From Rothia terrae (GTDB lineage Bacteria; Actinomycetota; Actinomycetes; Actinomycetales; Micrococcaceae): a stretch of DNA of 64,000 nt. The stretch lies in the NCBI RefSeq assembly GCF_012396615.1, contig NZ_JAAXPV010000003.1, positions 124,001 through 188,000 on the forward strand, written 5' to 3'. Below the pieces are notes generated by a model, which was not told the DNA's origin, made no database searches, and worked only from the letters and a program-made list of their open reading frames with translations. This document shows, one piece after another, positions 32,981-41,641 of this stretch. Every line of letters begins with the position of its first letter. Positions within the stretch are counted from its first letter, which is position 1. Made by a program: the position numbers and the translations under genes.

Positions 32981-33281
32981 TACATTAGAAGCCCTTGTTG
33001 TTTTATGAATCTTTCCCCGATTCAATACCAGGTAGCAACCTTTTAGGTTGCGACTATTTGCTACTGGCAATCCGCAGTTTAGGCTAAAATTCCAGTGGTT
33101 GTAACGGGTATGTGGGTGACTGAGAGTATAAAAGTTCTCTGCGATAGTCGCTGGCGATGCTCGTTGCATTGGTATGGTGCTAGTTCCCCTAGCAGATGCC
33201 AATAAATAGATAATTGTATATCCCCAAAATCGACGCGGCTCTTTTCTTCCCCTTATTTTCAGAGCCGCGTCGATTCTTTTA
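32981..33281 (+). ncRNA. Candidate small RNA with C-rich hairpin loops, between nei and lhr
   Basis: The 557-base gap 32817-33373 holds no protein gene but many hairpins on the plus strand. TGAATC/GATTCA (33006-33024) has a UUUCCCC loop. A larger stem has inner CAACC/GGTTG (33036-33050) and outer GTAG/CTAC (33032-33064). GAGA/TCTC (33122-33139) and GCGA/TCGC (33141-33151) follow. ATTGGTA/TGCCAAT (33168-33203) encloses GCTAG/CTAGC with a UUCCC loop. The terminator loop also contains UUCCCC. A possible -10 (TACATT, 32981-32986) has no good -35. Confidence 0.35.
33228..33281. terminator. Bidirectional terminator between the non-coding region and lhr
   Basis: AATCGACGCGGCTCT (33228-33242) pairs perfectly with AGAGCCGCGTCGATT (33261-33275). 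CTTTT follows on the plus strand and TTGGGG on the minus. The 18-base loop contains TTCCCC. Confidence 0.85.
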
Positions 33282-33373
33282 AAAATCGGACTTTTTATCG
33301 CTACTTTACTTACCGGTAGGTATGAATTATTTAACTCAAGTTAAATTTTCCACTGGGTTCGTCAATAGAGGTC

Positions 33374-36300
33374 TTAGTACTCTTTGCGCATACGTAGCCC
33401 TTTGGGAGTGGGGTAAAAGCCAGATTCCAACAGCCCATTGCGTAGCGCTGTCACGGGATGCTCACTAGGTGCTTCATCTTCTTGATGCCGTGCAGGTAGC
33501 GGAGCGAGCACATCAAGAATTGAATGTCCATTGACTTTTTCAATCATGATTTTTTCGGCAGCCCCTCGCCGCACCAGCTCACCAATCAGGGGAGCTGCGG
33601 CGCGTACCGCATCCGTATCTTCGGTGAAAATGAGCATGGTCTTCCCGCCACGCTCCACATAAAGTGTGAGCTGGCCGTCGACAAGAACTACGGCAGCGCC
33701 CGCCTTGCGTCCGGGCTTATGGCGCGCATTGGTAATCGTCTCTTCCAGACTTTCAGCTTCACCGGGTTCGGACGCGCGCTCCTCCAACGAGGGAGCGGCA
33801 GGCCAACTCAGGGTTGAGCCGTAGGGGTTCGCCGGGTCGGTTGCTGCTAAGAAAGTGACGGTTTTCGTGTGCTGATTCTCACCGGAATCACGATCGTACT
33901 CGCGCAGACGGTCAACGGTGTTGGCGGTGGAAAACTGCGCGGCCCCCAGCCCCTCGATAAAGTAGCCGCGTCGAGCCAGCCCTTTTTCTTCGGCGGCAGA
34001 TAGCACCTTATAAACGGCGCTAAAACCACCGGGGATATCTTCAATAGCTACAGCACCGCGCGTGAGGATTCCGTAGCGGTCCATGAGCAACTCGCTACGT
34101 GCGTGCGCGGCGATGGTCGCATCCAGCTCTTCGGCTTCAACGCGCGACCAGCGTCCGGCATCAATGGGAGCAGCCGTTGGCGCTTCGGTTATCGAACCAA
34201 ATCGACTGCCGCCACCAAAACGGGAACCACTCAGACGCGAGGCACCGCGACGCATCCCCACTGACCGTGCGCGTGGAGCTGGGGTAGCCACCTTGTGCGC
34301 GGTTGCGCCACCTGCCAGAAGAGCACGCACAGGAGCGAACGTGTCGTTGGTAATCAGCCCCGCCCACACCAGGTTCCACAGCGCACCCGAGATATCTTTG
34401 AGCGTTATAGGCGCATCGCCACCAGCTTGCGCCACGCGCGCTTGTAACGCTGATTGAATCTGATGAATGAACAGGCCACCGCCGCCTAGAACCTCAAAGA
34501 CAGCGCGGTCAAGAGGCGCGAGCGTGTTGAGTGCTGTGGCGCGCTGATTAGCATCCGGGACAGTGAGCGCGGCTGCCTCGGCAAGATGAAGGCAGACCCA
34601 ACCGTCGGTGCCGGCAAGATCGCCGTCGCCCGTCCACACGACATCGCCGGAGCTCATTGCCTGATCCAAGAGAGCCGGTGAGTAATCCTTGATGCGCGAG
34701 CGCAAGATCAGCGGCTCAAGCGCCGATGCGGGCAGGCGGACGCCGGCGAGCTGGTCGATGACGGTGAGCAGACCGTCGTAGCCTTCAAGCATGGCGGAAT
34801 CGTCGCGTTTGACGCTTGCGCTAATTCCGCCTGTTGGTGCACCGAAGGTTCCCGGTGCCTGTTTTTTCTCCGTGAGGTGCCACGATTCAACGTGTTGCCA
34901 GGGTGGTAAGAATTTGCTGAAGATTTCTGGTGCTACGGGTTCAACGTCTTGCCGCAAGATAGCGAGCGAGCGGGAACGGAGCGTGCGAAGAACTTGGGTA
35001 TCGACCCACTGTGTTCCGTTGGGTTCTACAGTTCCGGTGCGGCTGTGTGAGAGCTCTTCGTGTAGCTCGTCGGGTAGAAAATCGCCGGATGATACTCGGC
35101 GGTCGGCGGCTAGCGTCCGCAGGGCTGTCTCGACGATGGCAACGCCCAGCCCCAGCGCGTGCGCGGCTTGGTGCGCGGTAAAGGGCGCGTGAGTGCGAGC
35201 GTAGCGGGCTACGAGATCTAAGAGCGGTTCTTTCACCGGTTCGAGGAAGGTGAGCGGCACGCCCATGGGTAACGGAACGCCTAAGCCGTCGCGCAAACGA
35301 GCTGCGTCTTCTATGGATGCGTAGTGCGTGCGTCCGTGCAGGTTGAAGCTGAGCGCGCGAGTGTGCGCTACCAACTCCTCGAGATAAGTCTGTGCGGTAT
35401 CAACGCTGACGGAGGTCTCGACGACTTCTTCCTCGTCTGTTGTCGCAGATGATGGTGCTTCTTCGCGCAGACGCGCAGCCATCGCTTCGGCGGTGAGTGG
35501 ACCTAGCAGTCGTAGAAGATCCGCTGCGCCTTCGACTCCCTTGTACCGGTAGCCAGTAGCGGTGTGCTGCAACCGTGCCTCGACACTACGAATTACATTG
35601 GTATCGAGTAGCTCGCGGAGCTCGTCGCGTCCTAGAAGTTCTGAGAGCAGGGCTGGGTCAAGGGAAAGCGCGGCGGCGCGTCGCTCGGCAAGAGGTGAGT
35701 CGCCCTCGTACAAAAATTGCGCGACATAGCCAAAGAGCAGGGTGCGGGCAAATGGCGAGGGCGTTTCGGTCTCGACCTCGCTGATGCGAATTTTGCGGGC
35801 GTCCAAGTCCTTGTGGACGGCAGAGAGCGCGGGGAGATCATAAACGTCTTGTAAGCACTCGCGCACGGTTTCCAAAATAATAGGAAAGCTCGGGTACTTT
35901 CGGGCAACATCTAGTAGCTGTGCAGAGCGCTGGCGCTGCTGCCACAGGGGAGTTCGCTTGCCCGGATTCTTGCGCGGTAACAAGAGCGCACGCGCGGCAG
36001 ACTCACGAAAACGCGAGGCAAACAGGGCGGATGCGCCCACCCGCTCGGTCACGATATCTTCGAGTTCATCGGCGTCAAAGAGAAAGAGGTCCGCGCCGGG
36101 CGGTTCTGCTTCCATGGCGGGGATACGCAGCACAATGCCATCGTCAGCTGCCATTGCTGAGGCGTTGACGCCAAACTGAGCTTCAGCGCGCTGGCCCACA
36201 GCAAGAGCCCACGGGGCGTGTACCGGCATGCCAAACGGCGAGTGCAACACAATGCGCCAGTCGCCAATTTCATCGCGAAAACGCTCAACTGTGAGGTGAA

Positions 36301-38965
36301 TGTCGCTGGGAACAGCGCCCACTGCTTCTACCTGTTCACGGACGTAAGCTTCAAGGTTATCAGCCGCCCAGGTATCAAGACCGATATCGCTCAGGCGGGT
36401 GCGCGCATCCGCCGGGTTTTCTGCTAGTTCAGAGGCGAGTTCGTGGGTGAATTTGCCCAGAGCTTTGCCCAGATCAACGGGGCGGCCGCCTCCTTCACCG
36501 TGCCAGAAGGGCAGTTTGCCGGGCACTCCGGGGGCTGGGGTGACGCTGACGCGGTCGTGGCTGATATCTTCGATACGCCATGAGGACGCGCCGAGTGCAA
36601 TAACGTCACCGGCGCGAGACTCATAGACCATTTCTTCATCGAGCTCGCCCACACGTTTGGGTGCTTTCGAGTCTTCTGAACCGACGATATAGACGGGAAA
36701 GAGACCACGGTCGGGAATAGTTCCGCCGGACGTCACGGCAAGACGTTGAGCGCCGGGGCGTCCTTCGATGGTGCCAGCGTCGCGGTCCCAAATGATGCGC
36801 GGGCGTAGTTCAGCAAATTCATCGGAAGGGTACTTGCCCGAGAGCAAATCCAGGGTCGCCTCAAATGCTGAGCGCGGGAGCGTGGCGAACGGGGCGGTAT
36901 TGCGCAGCGCCTCAAACCAGGCTTCAACATCAATGGCCCCTAGCGCGCAGGCTGCCACGGTTTGCTGCGCCAAGATATCAAGCGGGTTGGTGGGAATAGC
37001 CAGCGGTTCAATCTGACCGTCCAGCATGCGGCGAACCGTCACGGTTGCGTTCAAAAGATCGCCACGGTGCTTGGGGTAGAGATAGCCGCGAGAAACTTCG
37101 CCCACCTGGTGGCCGGCGCGTCCTACACGCTGCAAACCTGAGGCAACAGAGAACGGTGCTTCAACCTGCACCACGAGGTCAACGGCTCCCATGTCGATGC
37201 CGAGTTCTAGCGAGCTGGTGGCAACAACGCACTTGAGCTGACCAGATTTGAGGGAGTCTTCAATGATTCCGCGCTGATCCTTCGATACTGAGCCGTGGTG
37301 AGCGCGAGCAAGAATAAGCGGGGCACCGTCGGTGTTTTGCGACATTCCCATCATCTGAGCGGGAGTTCGCTGCTTCTCCCGTGATTTCTCAAGCTTTTCA
37401 TCGGCCTCAGGCTTTTCGATGCGCACAGCGTTTTTGCTCAGCGCCTGCGTCAGAATCTCGGTAATATTCTGCGGCTGACCAGAGGACGATTCAAGGGATT
37501 CACCGGCGGCCTCAGCGCGAGATCGAACGCGGTCGGCGTAAATTTCGTTGAGTCTGGCGGTTAGCTTTTCAGAAAGACCACGCGAGTTCGTAAAGACAAT
37601 AGTCGAGCGGTTTTCTTCAATAAGATCAACAATGCGCTCTTCAACGTGTGGCCAGATGGACGCCTGATACCCACCGGTTTCGGTGGGGGTAGCGGGGGCA
37701 CTGGTAGAGGGCTGCGGGGTGATTTCTTCAATCACCATGTCAGGGGTAGTAAAATCTGGTGCCTTAGATTCCACCGCACCCTCAGTTTCTTCCCCGGGGA
37801 AAACGCCAATCGCATCCGCCAGCGCAGAGTCCATGGACGCTTGAGAAGGTGGCATCGGAGACTGCTGCTCATGCGGAGCAAGCGTCTTACCGTCTTCTGA
37901 CCGCTGTGCTCGCCCTGACGGCGGGATAATTCCCAGGGATTCAGCAAGTGTCAGACCTTGTGCGTTCGCAACTCCGGCGCTGCCAAGGTCTTCAGGCTCG
38001 CTTGCCAACGAGTCACCCTCAACCACGCCGTCGTCAAAACTAAAATTGGCAGATGCCTCAAAAGCCATGTCGCGTGCTCGCTCGCGTTCAGCTTCCTTGC
38101 GAGCGGCAGGTGGTAAGGCGAGGCTGTCCTGCGGGGGTTTGGTAGCAGAAGAGAATGAGTTATCGCCTTCGCCGTAGGCGTTTGGTCCACCCAGTACCGT
38201 CATATCGGGTACGGGAACAGAGACTTTCAAATCCCACTCTTTTTCAGAGGGCGGCTGCACAATATCAACCGGCGCAGTGCCACCGAGAAAACGCGCGACG
38301 GTAGACACCGGCTCAACGGTCGCCGAGAGGCCAATGCGCTGAGCGGGTACCTCTAAAATCTGATCCAGGCGTTCTAAAGAGACGGTAAGATGCGCGCCGC
38401 GTTTGGTGCCTGCAACCGCGTGAACCTCATCGATAATGACAGTGTGCACGCCGGTGAGCGTCGAACGCGCTTTAGAGGTGAGCATCAGATACAGCGACTC
38501 GGGCGTGGTAATCAAAATATTGGGCGGATGTGCAATGAGCGACCGGCGTTCTTTAGCGGGGGTATCGCCCGAACGCACACCAACGGTTACCTGCGGGGGA
38601 GTGTGGCCGTACTGTTTTGCTGTTTGCGCGATGCCGATCAGTGGCGCTCGCAGGTTGCGTTCCACGTCCACACCCAGTGCTTTAAGGGGCGAGATGTAGA
38701 GAACCTTCGTTCCTTCGCTTGCTGTGCCCGCTGTGCCATCTAGCTCGACAGACGTTTGGGGATCCTGCGCGTCGTGGTGCAGTTTATCGAGCGCCCACAA
38801 AAAAGCTGCGAGTGTTTTACCGGAGCCAGTGGGCGCAACGATTAAGGCGTGCCTACCTGCTGAGATAGCCTTCCACGCACCTTCCTGTGCTGCTGTGGGT
38901 GCTGAGAAAGCACCGCGAAACCAGGTGCGGGTGCTGGGGGAAAACTTTTCAAGGGCACTAACCAT
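33374..38965 (-). CDS. lhr: Lhr-family ATP-dependent DNA/RNA helicase
   Basis: A 1863-residue superfamily 2 helicase implicated in DNA repair. The N-terminal RecA domain has Walker A APTGSGKT (44-51), ISPLKALGVD (91-100), TTPESL, DEVH at 179-182 and the SAT motif LSATVEP (213-219). The second RecA domain starts near 440 (STIVFTNSRGLSEKLTARLN) and includes GIDMGAVDLVVQVEAPFSVASGLQRVGRAGH. The winged-helix and Lhr core and the long C-terminal domain follow. Between residues about 262 and 432 there is an acidic, Ser/Pro/Glu-rich low-complexity insertion, which makes the protein longer than the roughly 1500 residues common in the family. ATG 38965 starts the protein at the expected distance from motif I. 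Confidence 0.95.
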   Translation of the reverse strand: MVSALEKFSPSTRTWFRGAFSAPTAAQEGAWKAISAGRHALIVAPTGSGKTLAAFLWALDKLHHDAQDPQTSVELDGTAGTASEGTKVLYISPLKALGVDVERNLRAPLIGIAQTAKQYGHTPPQVTVGVRSGDTPAKERRSLIAHPPNILITTPESLYLMLTSKARSTLTGVHTVIIDEVHAVAGTKRGAHLTVSLERLDQILEVPAQRIGLSATVEPVSTVARFLGGTAPVDIVQPPSEKEWDLKVSVPVPDMTVLGGPNAYGEGDNSFSSATKPPQDSLALPPAARKEAERERARDMAFEASANFSFDDGVVEGDSLASEPEDLGSAGVANAQGLTLAESLGIIPPSGRAQRSEDGKTLAPHEQQSPMPPSQASMDSALADAIGVFPGEETEGAVESKAPDFTTPDMVIEEITPQPSTSAPATPTETGGYQASIWPHVEERIVDLIEENRSTIVFTNSRGLSEKLTARLNEIYADRVRSRAEAAGESLESSSGQPQNITEILTQALSKNAVRIEKPEADEKLEKSREKQRTPAQMMGMSQNTDGAPLILARAHHGSVSKDQRGIIEDSLKSGQLKCVVATSSLELGIDMGAVDLVVQVEAPFSVASGLQRVGRAGHQVGEVSRGYLYPKHRGDLLNATVTVRRMLDGQIEPLAIPTNPLDILAQQTVAACALGAIDVEAWFEALRNTAPFATLPRSAFEATLDLLSGKYPSDEFAELRPRIIWDRDAGTIEGRPGAQRLAVTSGGTIPDRGLFPVYIVGSEDSKAPKRVGELDEEMVYESRAGDVIALGASSWRIEDISHDRVSVTPAPGVPGKLPFWHGEGGGRPVDLGKALGKFTHELASELAENPADARTRLSDIGLDTWAADNLEAYVREQVEAVGAVPSDIHLTVERFRDEIGDWRIVLHSPFGMPVHAPWALAVGQRAEAQFGVNASAMAADDGIVLRIPAMEAEPPGADLFLFDADELEDIVTERVGASALFASRFRESAARALLLPRKNPGKRTPLWQQRQRSAQLLDVARKYPSFPIILETVRECLQDVYDLPALSAVHKDLDARKIRISEVETETPSPFARTLLFGYVAQFLYEGDSPLAERRAAALSLDPALLSELLGRDELRELLDTNVIRSVEARLQHTATGYRYKGVEGAADLLRLLGPLTAEAMAARLREEAPSSATTDEEEVVETSVSVDTAQTYLEELVAHTRALSFNLHGRTHYASIEDAARLRDGLGVPLPMGVPLTFLEPVKEPLLDLVARYARTHAPFTAHQAAHALGLGVAIVETALRTLAADRRVSSGDFLPDELHEELSHSRTGTVEPNGTQWVDTQVLRTLRSRSLAILRQDVEPVAPEIFSKFLPPWQHVESWHLTEKKQAPGTFGAPTGGISASVKRDDSAMLEGYDGLLTVIDQLAGVRLPASALEPLILRSRIKDYSPALLDQAMSSGDVVWTGDGDLAGTDGWVCLHLAEAAALTVPDANQRATALNTLAPLDRAVFEVLGGGGLFIHQIQSALQARVAQAGGDAPITLKDISGALWNLVWAGLITNDTFAPVRALLAGGATAHKVATPAPRARSVGMRRGASRLSGSRFGGGSRFGSITEAPTAAPIDAGRWSRVEAEELDATIAAHARSELLMDRYGILTRGAVAIEDIPGGFSAVYKVLSAAEEKGLARRGYFIEGLGAAQFSTANTVDRLREYDRDSGENQHTKTVTFLAATDPANPYGSTLSWPAAPSLEERASEPGEAESLEETITNARHKPGRKAGAAVVLVDGQLTLYVERGGKTMLIFTEDTDAVRAAAPLIGELVRRGAAEKIMIEKVNGHSILDVLAPLPARHQEDEAPSEHPVTALRNGLLESGFYPTPKGLRMRKEY

Positions 38966-39112
38966 ACGATCTATTATTCCAGCCTTGAAGCCCTATCAAC
39001 GACGCGGCGTGGCTGTTGACGGGTATCACTTTGGTGAGGGTATGCTAAAAAGGAATTCTAGTTATAAAGTTGATACGGAAAATAAATTTCACAGATGAGA
39101 AAGCGAATTTTC

Positions 39113-39700
39113 ATGGCACGTATTAACGAAGAATCCATTCAGGCTCTGTTCCACGAGCCCCGCACCGTTCAGTCTTTTTCCGATCAGGAAGTAACTGACC
39201 AGGAACTGCGCGATATCTACGACATCACCCGTATGGGCGCAACTGCCTTCAACTCGCAGCCCCTACGCATTACCTGGGTTCGCTCCGCTGAAGCACGCGA
39301 GCGTCTGGTGCCGTTCATGTCTGAGGGCAATCAGGCGCGAGTCTCCAGTGCTCCCGTTACCGCGATTTTGAGCGTTGATAAAAAGTGGCACAAGCGTTTT
39401 GCCGAGTTCGCGCCCCAGGCAGCTGCTCTTGAGAGCATGTTTGATTCTCAGCCCGAGCTCAGCGCATCCATGGGTATGAACAACGCTAATATGCAGGCAG
39501 GCTACTTCCTCACCGCTGTGCGCGCACTGGGCTTGGACTCCGGTCCCATGAGCGGCGCTGACTTCGCGGCAATTGAGAAGGAATTCTTTGCTGATAAAGA
39601 CCAGACCCCCTTCTTGGTCGTGAACATTGGTCACGGCGGCGAAACCTCATACCCCCGCGGCGTCCGCTTTGATTTTGAGGATGCAACCAGCACCCTCTAA
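39113..39700 (+). CDS. Nitroreductase-family protein (malonic semialdehyde reductase-like)
   Basis: A 195-residue FMN-dependent nitroreductase-fold protein closest in form to RutE-type malonic semialdehyde reductases. ARINEESIQALFHEPRTVQS begins the typical N-terminal arm, and DITRMGATAFNSQPLRITWV (about 43-62) is the conserved FMN-phosphate region. NANMQAGYFLTAVRALGLDS and GPMSGAD follow as usual, with a C-terminal LVVNIGHGGE. ATG 39113 has GAGAAAG 9 bases before it; a start six codons earlier is less good. It probably reduces a small aldehyde, quinone or nitro compound with NAD(P)H. Confidence 0.9.
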   Translation: MARINEESIQALFHEPRTVQSFSDQEVTDQELRDIYDITRMGATAFNSQPLRITWVRSAEARERLVPFMSEGNQARVSSAPVTAILSVDKKWHKRFAEFAPQAAALESMFDSQPELSASMGMNNANMQAGYFLTAVRALGLDSGPMSGADFAAIEKEFFADKDQTPFLVVNIGHGGETSYPRGVRFDFEDATSTL

Positions 39701-39724
39701 ATCTGTAGAGCTTTGAGCGAGATA

Positions 39725-39768
39725 AAAAGTGCCCGGGCAGTTTCACTAGAAACTGCCCGGGCACTTTT
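39725..39768. terminator. Strong bidirectional terminator
   Basis: AAAAGTGCCCGGGCAGTTT pairs perfectly with AAACTGCCCGGGCACTTTT around CACTAG. Confidence 0.95.
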
Positions 39769-39784
39769 GGTATAGAAACCTTCT

Positions 39785-40615
39785 CTAAACACTAGCTCCT
39801 ACTTGACCCACGCTGAGCTGCTGGATCGAAGTGTCGCTGCATCCTTCTGAGGGGTAAGGAATAGACAGTGACTCGGTGGTCTGCGGTAGCTGGATGCGGT
39901 AACCGCTAGAGGTCACCGGCTTGCAACGGTCGCCAAAGAGATCCGCCCGCGTTTCGCGCAGAATCGCCGTGGTGCTGCGTCCCGGCTCAAGCGTCACTGC
40001 GCTGCTTGTCCACTCAGCAGCCAAGGACGCCGGCGCACCGATGGTCTGCCCCGCATTATCAACATAGCTGACGGTGGGGTAGCCAGAAATCGTGCACGGC
40101 GTAGAACCGTTATTGGTGAAGGTAAGCGTGAGGTACTGAGAGCCAGCCGCTCCCGCGCCACCCTTTGCTTCTGCCGATACAACGGTTTGCCCCAGGCTAC
40201 ACGCGTCATTAGACGCCTGGGCGGGCGTAGAAGCCTGCTCAGAGGCACGAGCCGATTCAGAGGGCTGAACAGGTTCGACGGTGGTCTCCGTGCCGGTGGG
40301 CTGAGATGATTCTTGCGGTTGCTCAGAAGGAACAACGGGGTCCTGCTCAACAACCGTCGGCTGAGCCGCCGTGGGGGAGGGGTCCTCAGAAGCAACACTC
40401 GCGCTCGCACGAGACGACTCCGAAGACTCGGTCGGTGTTGCAGAGCCAGTCGCCCCAGTCGGGGAGGCCTCGGCGGTTGCACTTGCGCTACTAGAAGGGG
40501 GAGCGGGGGATGGGGGCTGTAGCGCCGCGTCCTGCTGGGCCGAACACGCTGAAAGAAGCAGGGTCGCGCAGAGCGCCCCTACACCCAGCACAGAACGTGG
40601 TGAAAAGCCTGCCAT
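39785..40615 (-). CDS. DUF4232 lipoprotein
   Basis: A 276-residue secreted lipoprotein. The signal peptide VLGVGALCATLLLSACSAQQ contains the lipobox LSAC (lipidated Cys24). Residues 30-135 are a low-complexity Ser/Pro/Ala/Glu/Thr linker. The C-terminal DUF4232 domain (about 138-270) shows QYLTLTFTNNGSTPCTISGY with typical SLAAEW and CKPVTSSGYRIQLP segments, and paired cysteines. DUF4232 proteins are common actinobacterial surface lipoproteins of unknown role. Its stop lies three bases from the ferredoxin gene stop side, so it follows that gene in the same direction. Confidence 0.9.
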   Translation of the reverse strand: MAGFSPRSVLGVGALCATLLLSACSAQQDAALQPPSPAPPSSSASATAEASPTGATGSATPTESSESSRASASVASEDPSPTAAQPTVVEQDPVVPSEQPQESSQPTGTETTVEPVQPSESARASEQASTPAQASNDACSLGQTVVSAEAKGGAGAAGSQYLTLTFTNNGSTPCTISGYPTVSYVDNAGQTIGAPASLAAEWTSSAVTLEPGRSTTAILRETRADLFGDRCKPVTSSGYRIQLPQTTESLSIPYPSEGCSDTSIQQLSVGQVGASV

Positions 40616-40618
40616 AAA

Positions 40619-40942
40619 TTACATCCCAGCTTTGAGGGTAACGGTCGCGCCGTCCATCTCTACAGAGTATTCAGTCTGGCATGCCAAACGGGAATTTTCG
40701 GTTGCAACATCGTCCAGCATCAGCAGAAGGTCAGCTTCAGCTTCGGTGCGCTCGCCGCTGGCTTCGATATGCTCAGGGTCGATGTAGGTGTGGCAGGTAG
40801 CGCAGGATGCGTTGCCGCCACAGGTTGCAAGTACGGGAAAGCCGTTTGCCAAGAGGGTGTCGAGAAGGGTCTGATCCTCATTCCATTCAGCGGGGCGGGT
40901 TTCGCCGCTTTCGTCGGTAACGTTGATGTTGACGCTGCTCAT
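40619..40942 (-). CDS. 2Fe-2S ferredoxin, adrenodoxin type
   Basis: A 107-residue electron carrier. The cluster ligands follow the vertebrate/bacterial adrenodoxin pattern: C-x5-C-x2-C in TCGGNASCATCHTYIDP (first Cys about residue 41) and a fourth Cys in SRLACQTEY. Between them lies an acidic helix (EADLLLMLDDV) that commonly contacts reductase or P450 partners. ATG 40942 has AGGAG 7-11 bases upstream, so I prefer it to the longer in-frame start. Its redox partner is not in the window. The lipoprotein gene follows three bases after its stop. Confidence 0.93.
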   Translation of the reverse strand: MSSVNINVTDESGETRPAEWNEDQTLLDTLLANGFPVLATCGGNASCATCHTYIDPEHIEASGERTEAEADLLLMLDDVATENSRLACQTEYSVEMDGATVTLKAGM

Positions 40943-41101
40943 TAATTTTCTCCTGAACGATTGGGGGCGTCTGCCTGTCACTCTTATTTTAGAAGCTGTG
41001 GGTGACTTTCACGCACTACCTGCATCACATAGACCTTAAAAATGTATTGCTATGTGGTGAAGGCTGTCACACTAGGGGCTTTATTGGTTTGGTTAAACAA
41101 A

Positions 41102-41131
41102 AAATCCCCGCTTCTTTCGAAGCGGGGATTT
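41102..41131 (-). terminator. Terminator of tRNA-Arg
   Basis: AAATCCCCGCTTC pairs with GAAGCGGGGATTT around TTTC. On the minus strand TTTTTG follows. Confidence 0.92.
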
Positions 41132-41137
41132 GGTTTG

Positions 41138-41210
41138 TGCGCCCGAAGGGATTCGAACCCCCAACCTTCTGATCCGTAGTCAGATGCTCTATCCGTTGAG
41201 CTACAGGCGC
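41138..41210 (-). tRNA. tRNA-Arg, anticodon ACG
   Basis: A 73-nt cloverleaf on the minus strand has acceptor GCGCCTG pairing with the GGGCGC end (one mismatch region), D-arm GCTCAACGGATAGAGC, anticodon stem-loop CTGACTACGGATCAG with ACG, and T-arm GGGGGTTCGAATCCCTT. The ACG anticodon is read as ICG after deamination. A terminator follows directly. Confidence 0.95.
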
Positions 41211-41641
41211 ATTTTGCAGTGGCTTTCAATCGCTTGACTGCCTCAGCAACGAGTAACACTCTACGCAGGTTTTGGGGAGCGTGCAAATCGAAATCGTGTG
41301 ACTGTCATCTCAAGTAGGGGGTTTTGAGGGTAAAAAACCCGAGATTCCGCGGAAAAATCGCCCAAAAAATATTTTTTAGCGTCCTTTTGGCCATTCAAAA
41401 TTCCCCGAAATTTCATAAATCGTGGTGAAACCGAGGACTTTATGGTTATCTGGTTACATCACGAAGAGGTGAGCTGTTTTTGTAAGACAACAGTCGCGCT
41501 ATGTAATCGTTGAGGTTTCTAGCGCGTTTTTTCGTTCCCGGGCTTGGTAGACCGGTGAGCGACTATGAGGTTTTACGGAAGCGTCAAATAGTTCAGTACA
41601 GCGTAGTGCTGAAATATGGAGCAACAAAGGGGAAACGTCAG
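41211..41641 (+). other. Promoter region of pckG
   Basis: This gap of 431 bases holds AT-rich sequence, a perfect AAAAAATATTTTTT palindrome near 41368-41381 and an imperfect hairpin CTGTT/AACAG near 41474-41491. I cannot point to a convincing -35/-10 pair or a known regulator site. Confidence 0.3.

Noticed and set aside
33115-33160. TPP riboswitch suggested by GGGTGACTGAGAG
   Set aside because: Only the CTGAGA element matches. The required ACCTGAT-like and AGGGA elements are absent, and no thiamine gene lies downstream.
32981-33281. tmRNA, RNase P RNA or 6S RNA in the nei-lhr gap
   Set aside because: No tRNA-like 3' end, no RNase P core sequences and no long two-strand helix with a central bubble are visible.
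41050-41286. 78-codon frame across tRNA-Arg
   Set aside because: It runs through the tRNA and its terminator and has no coding character.
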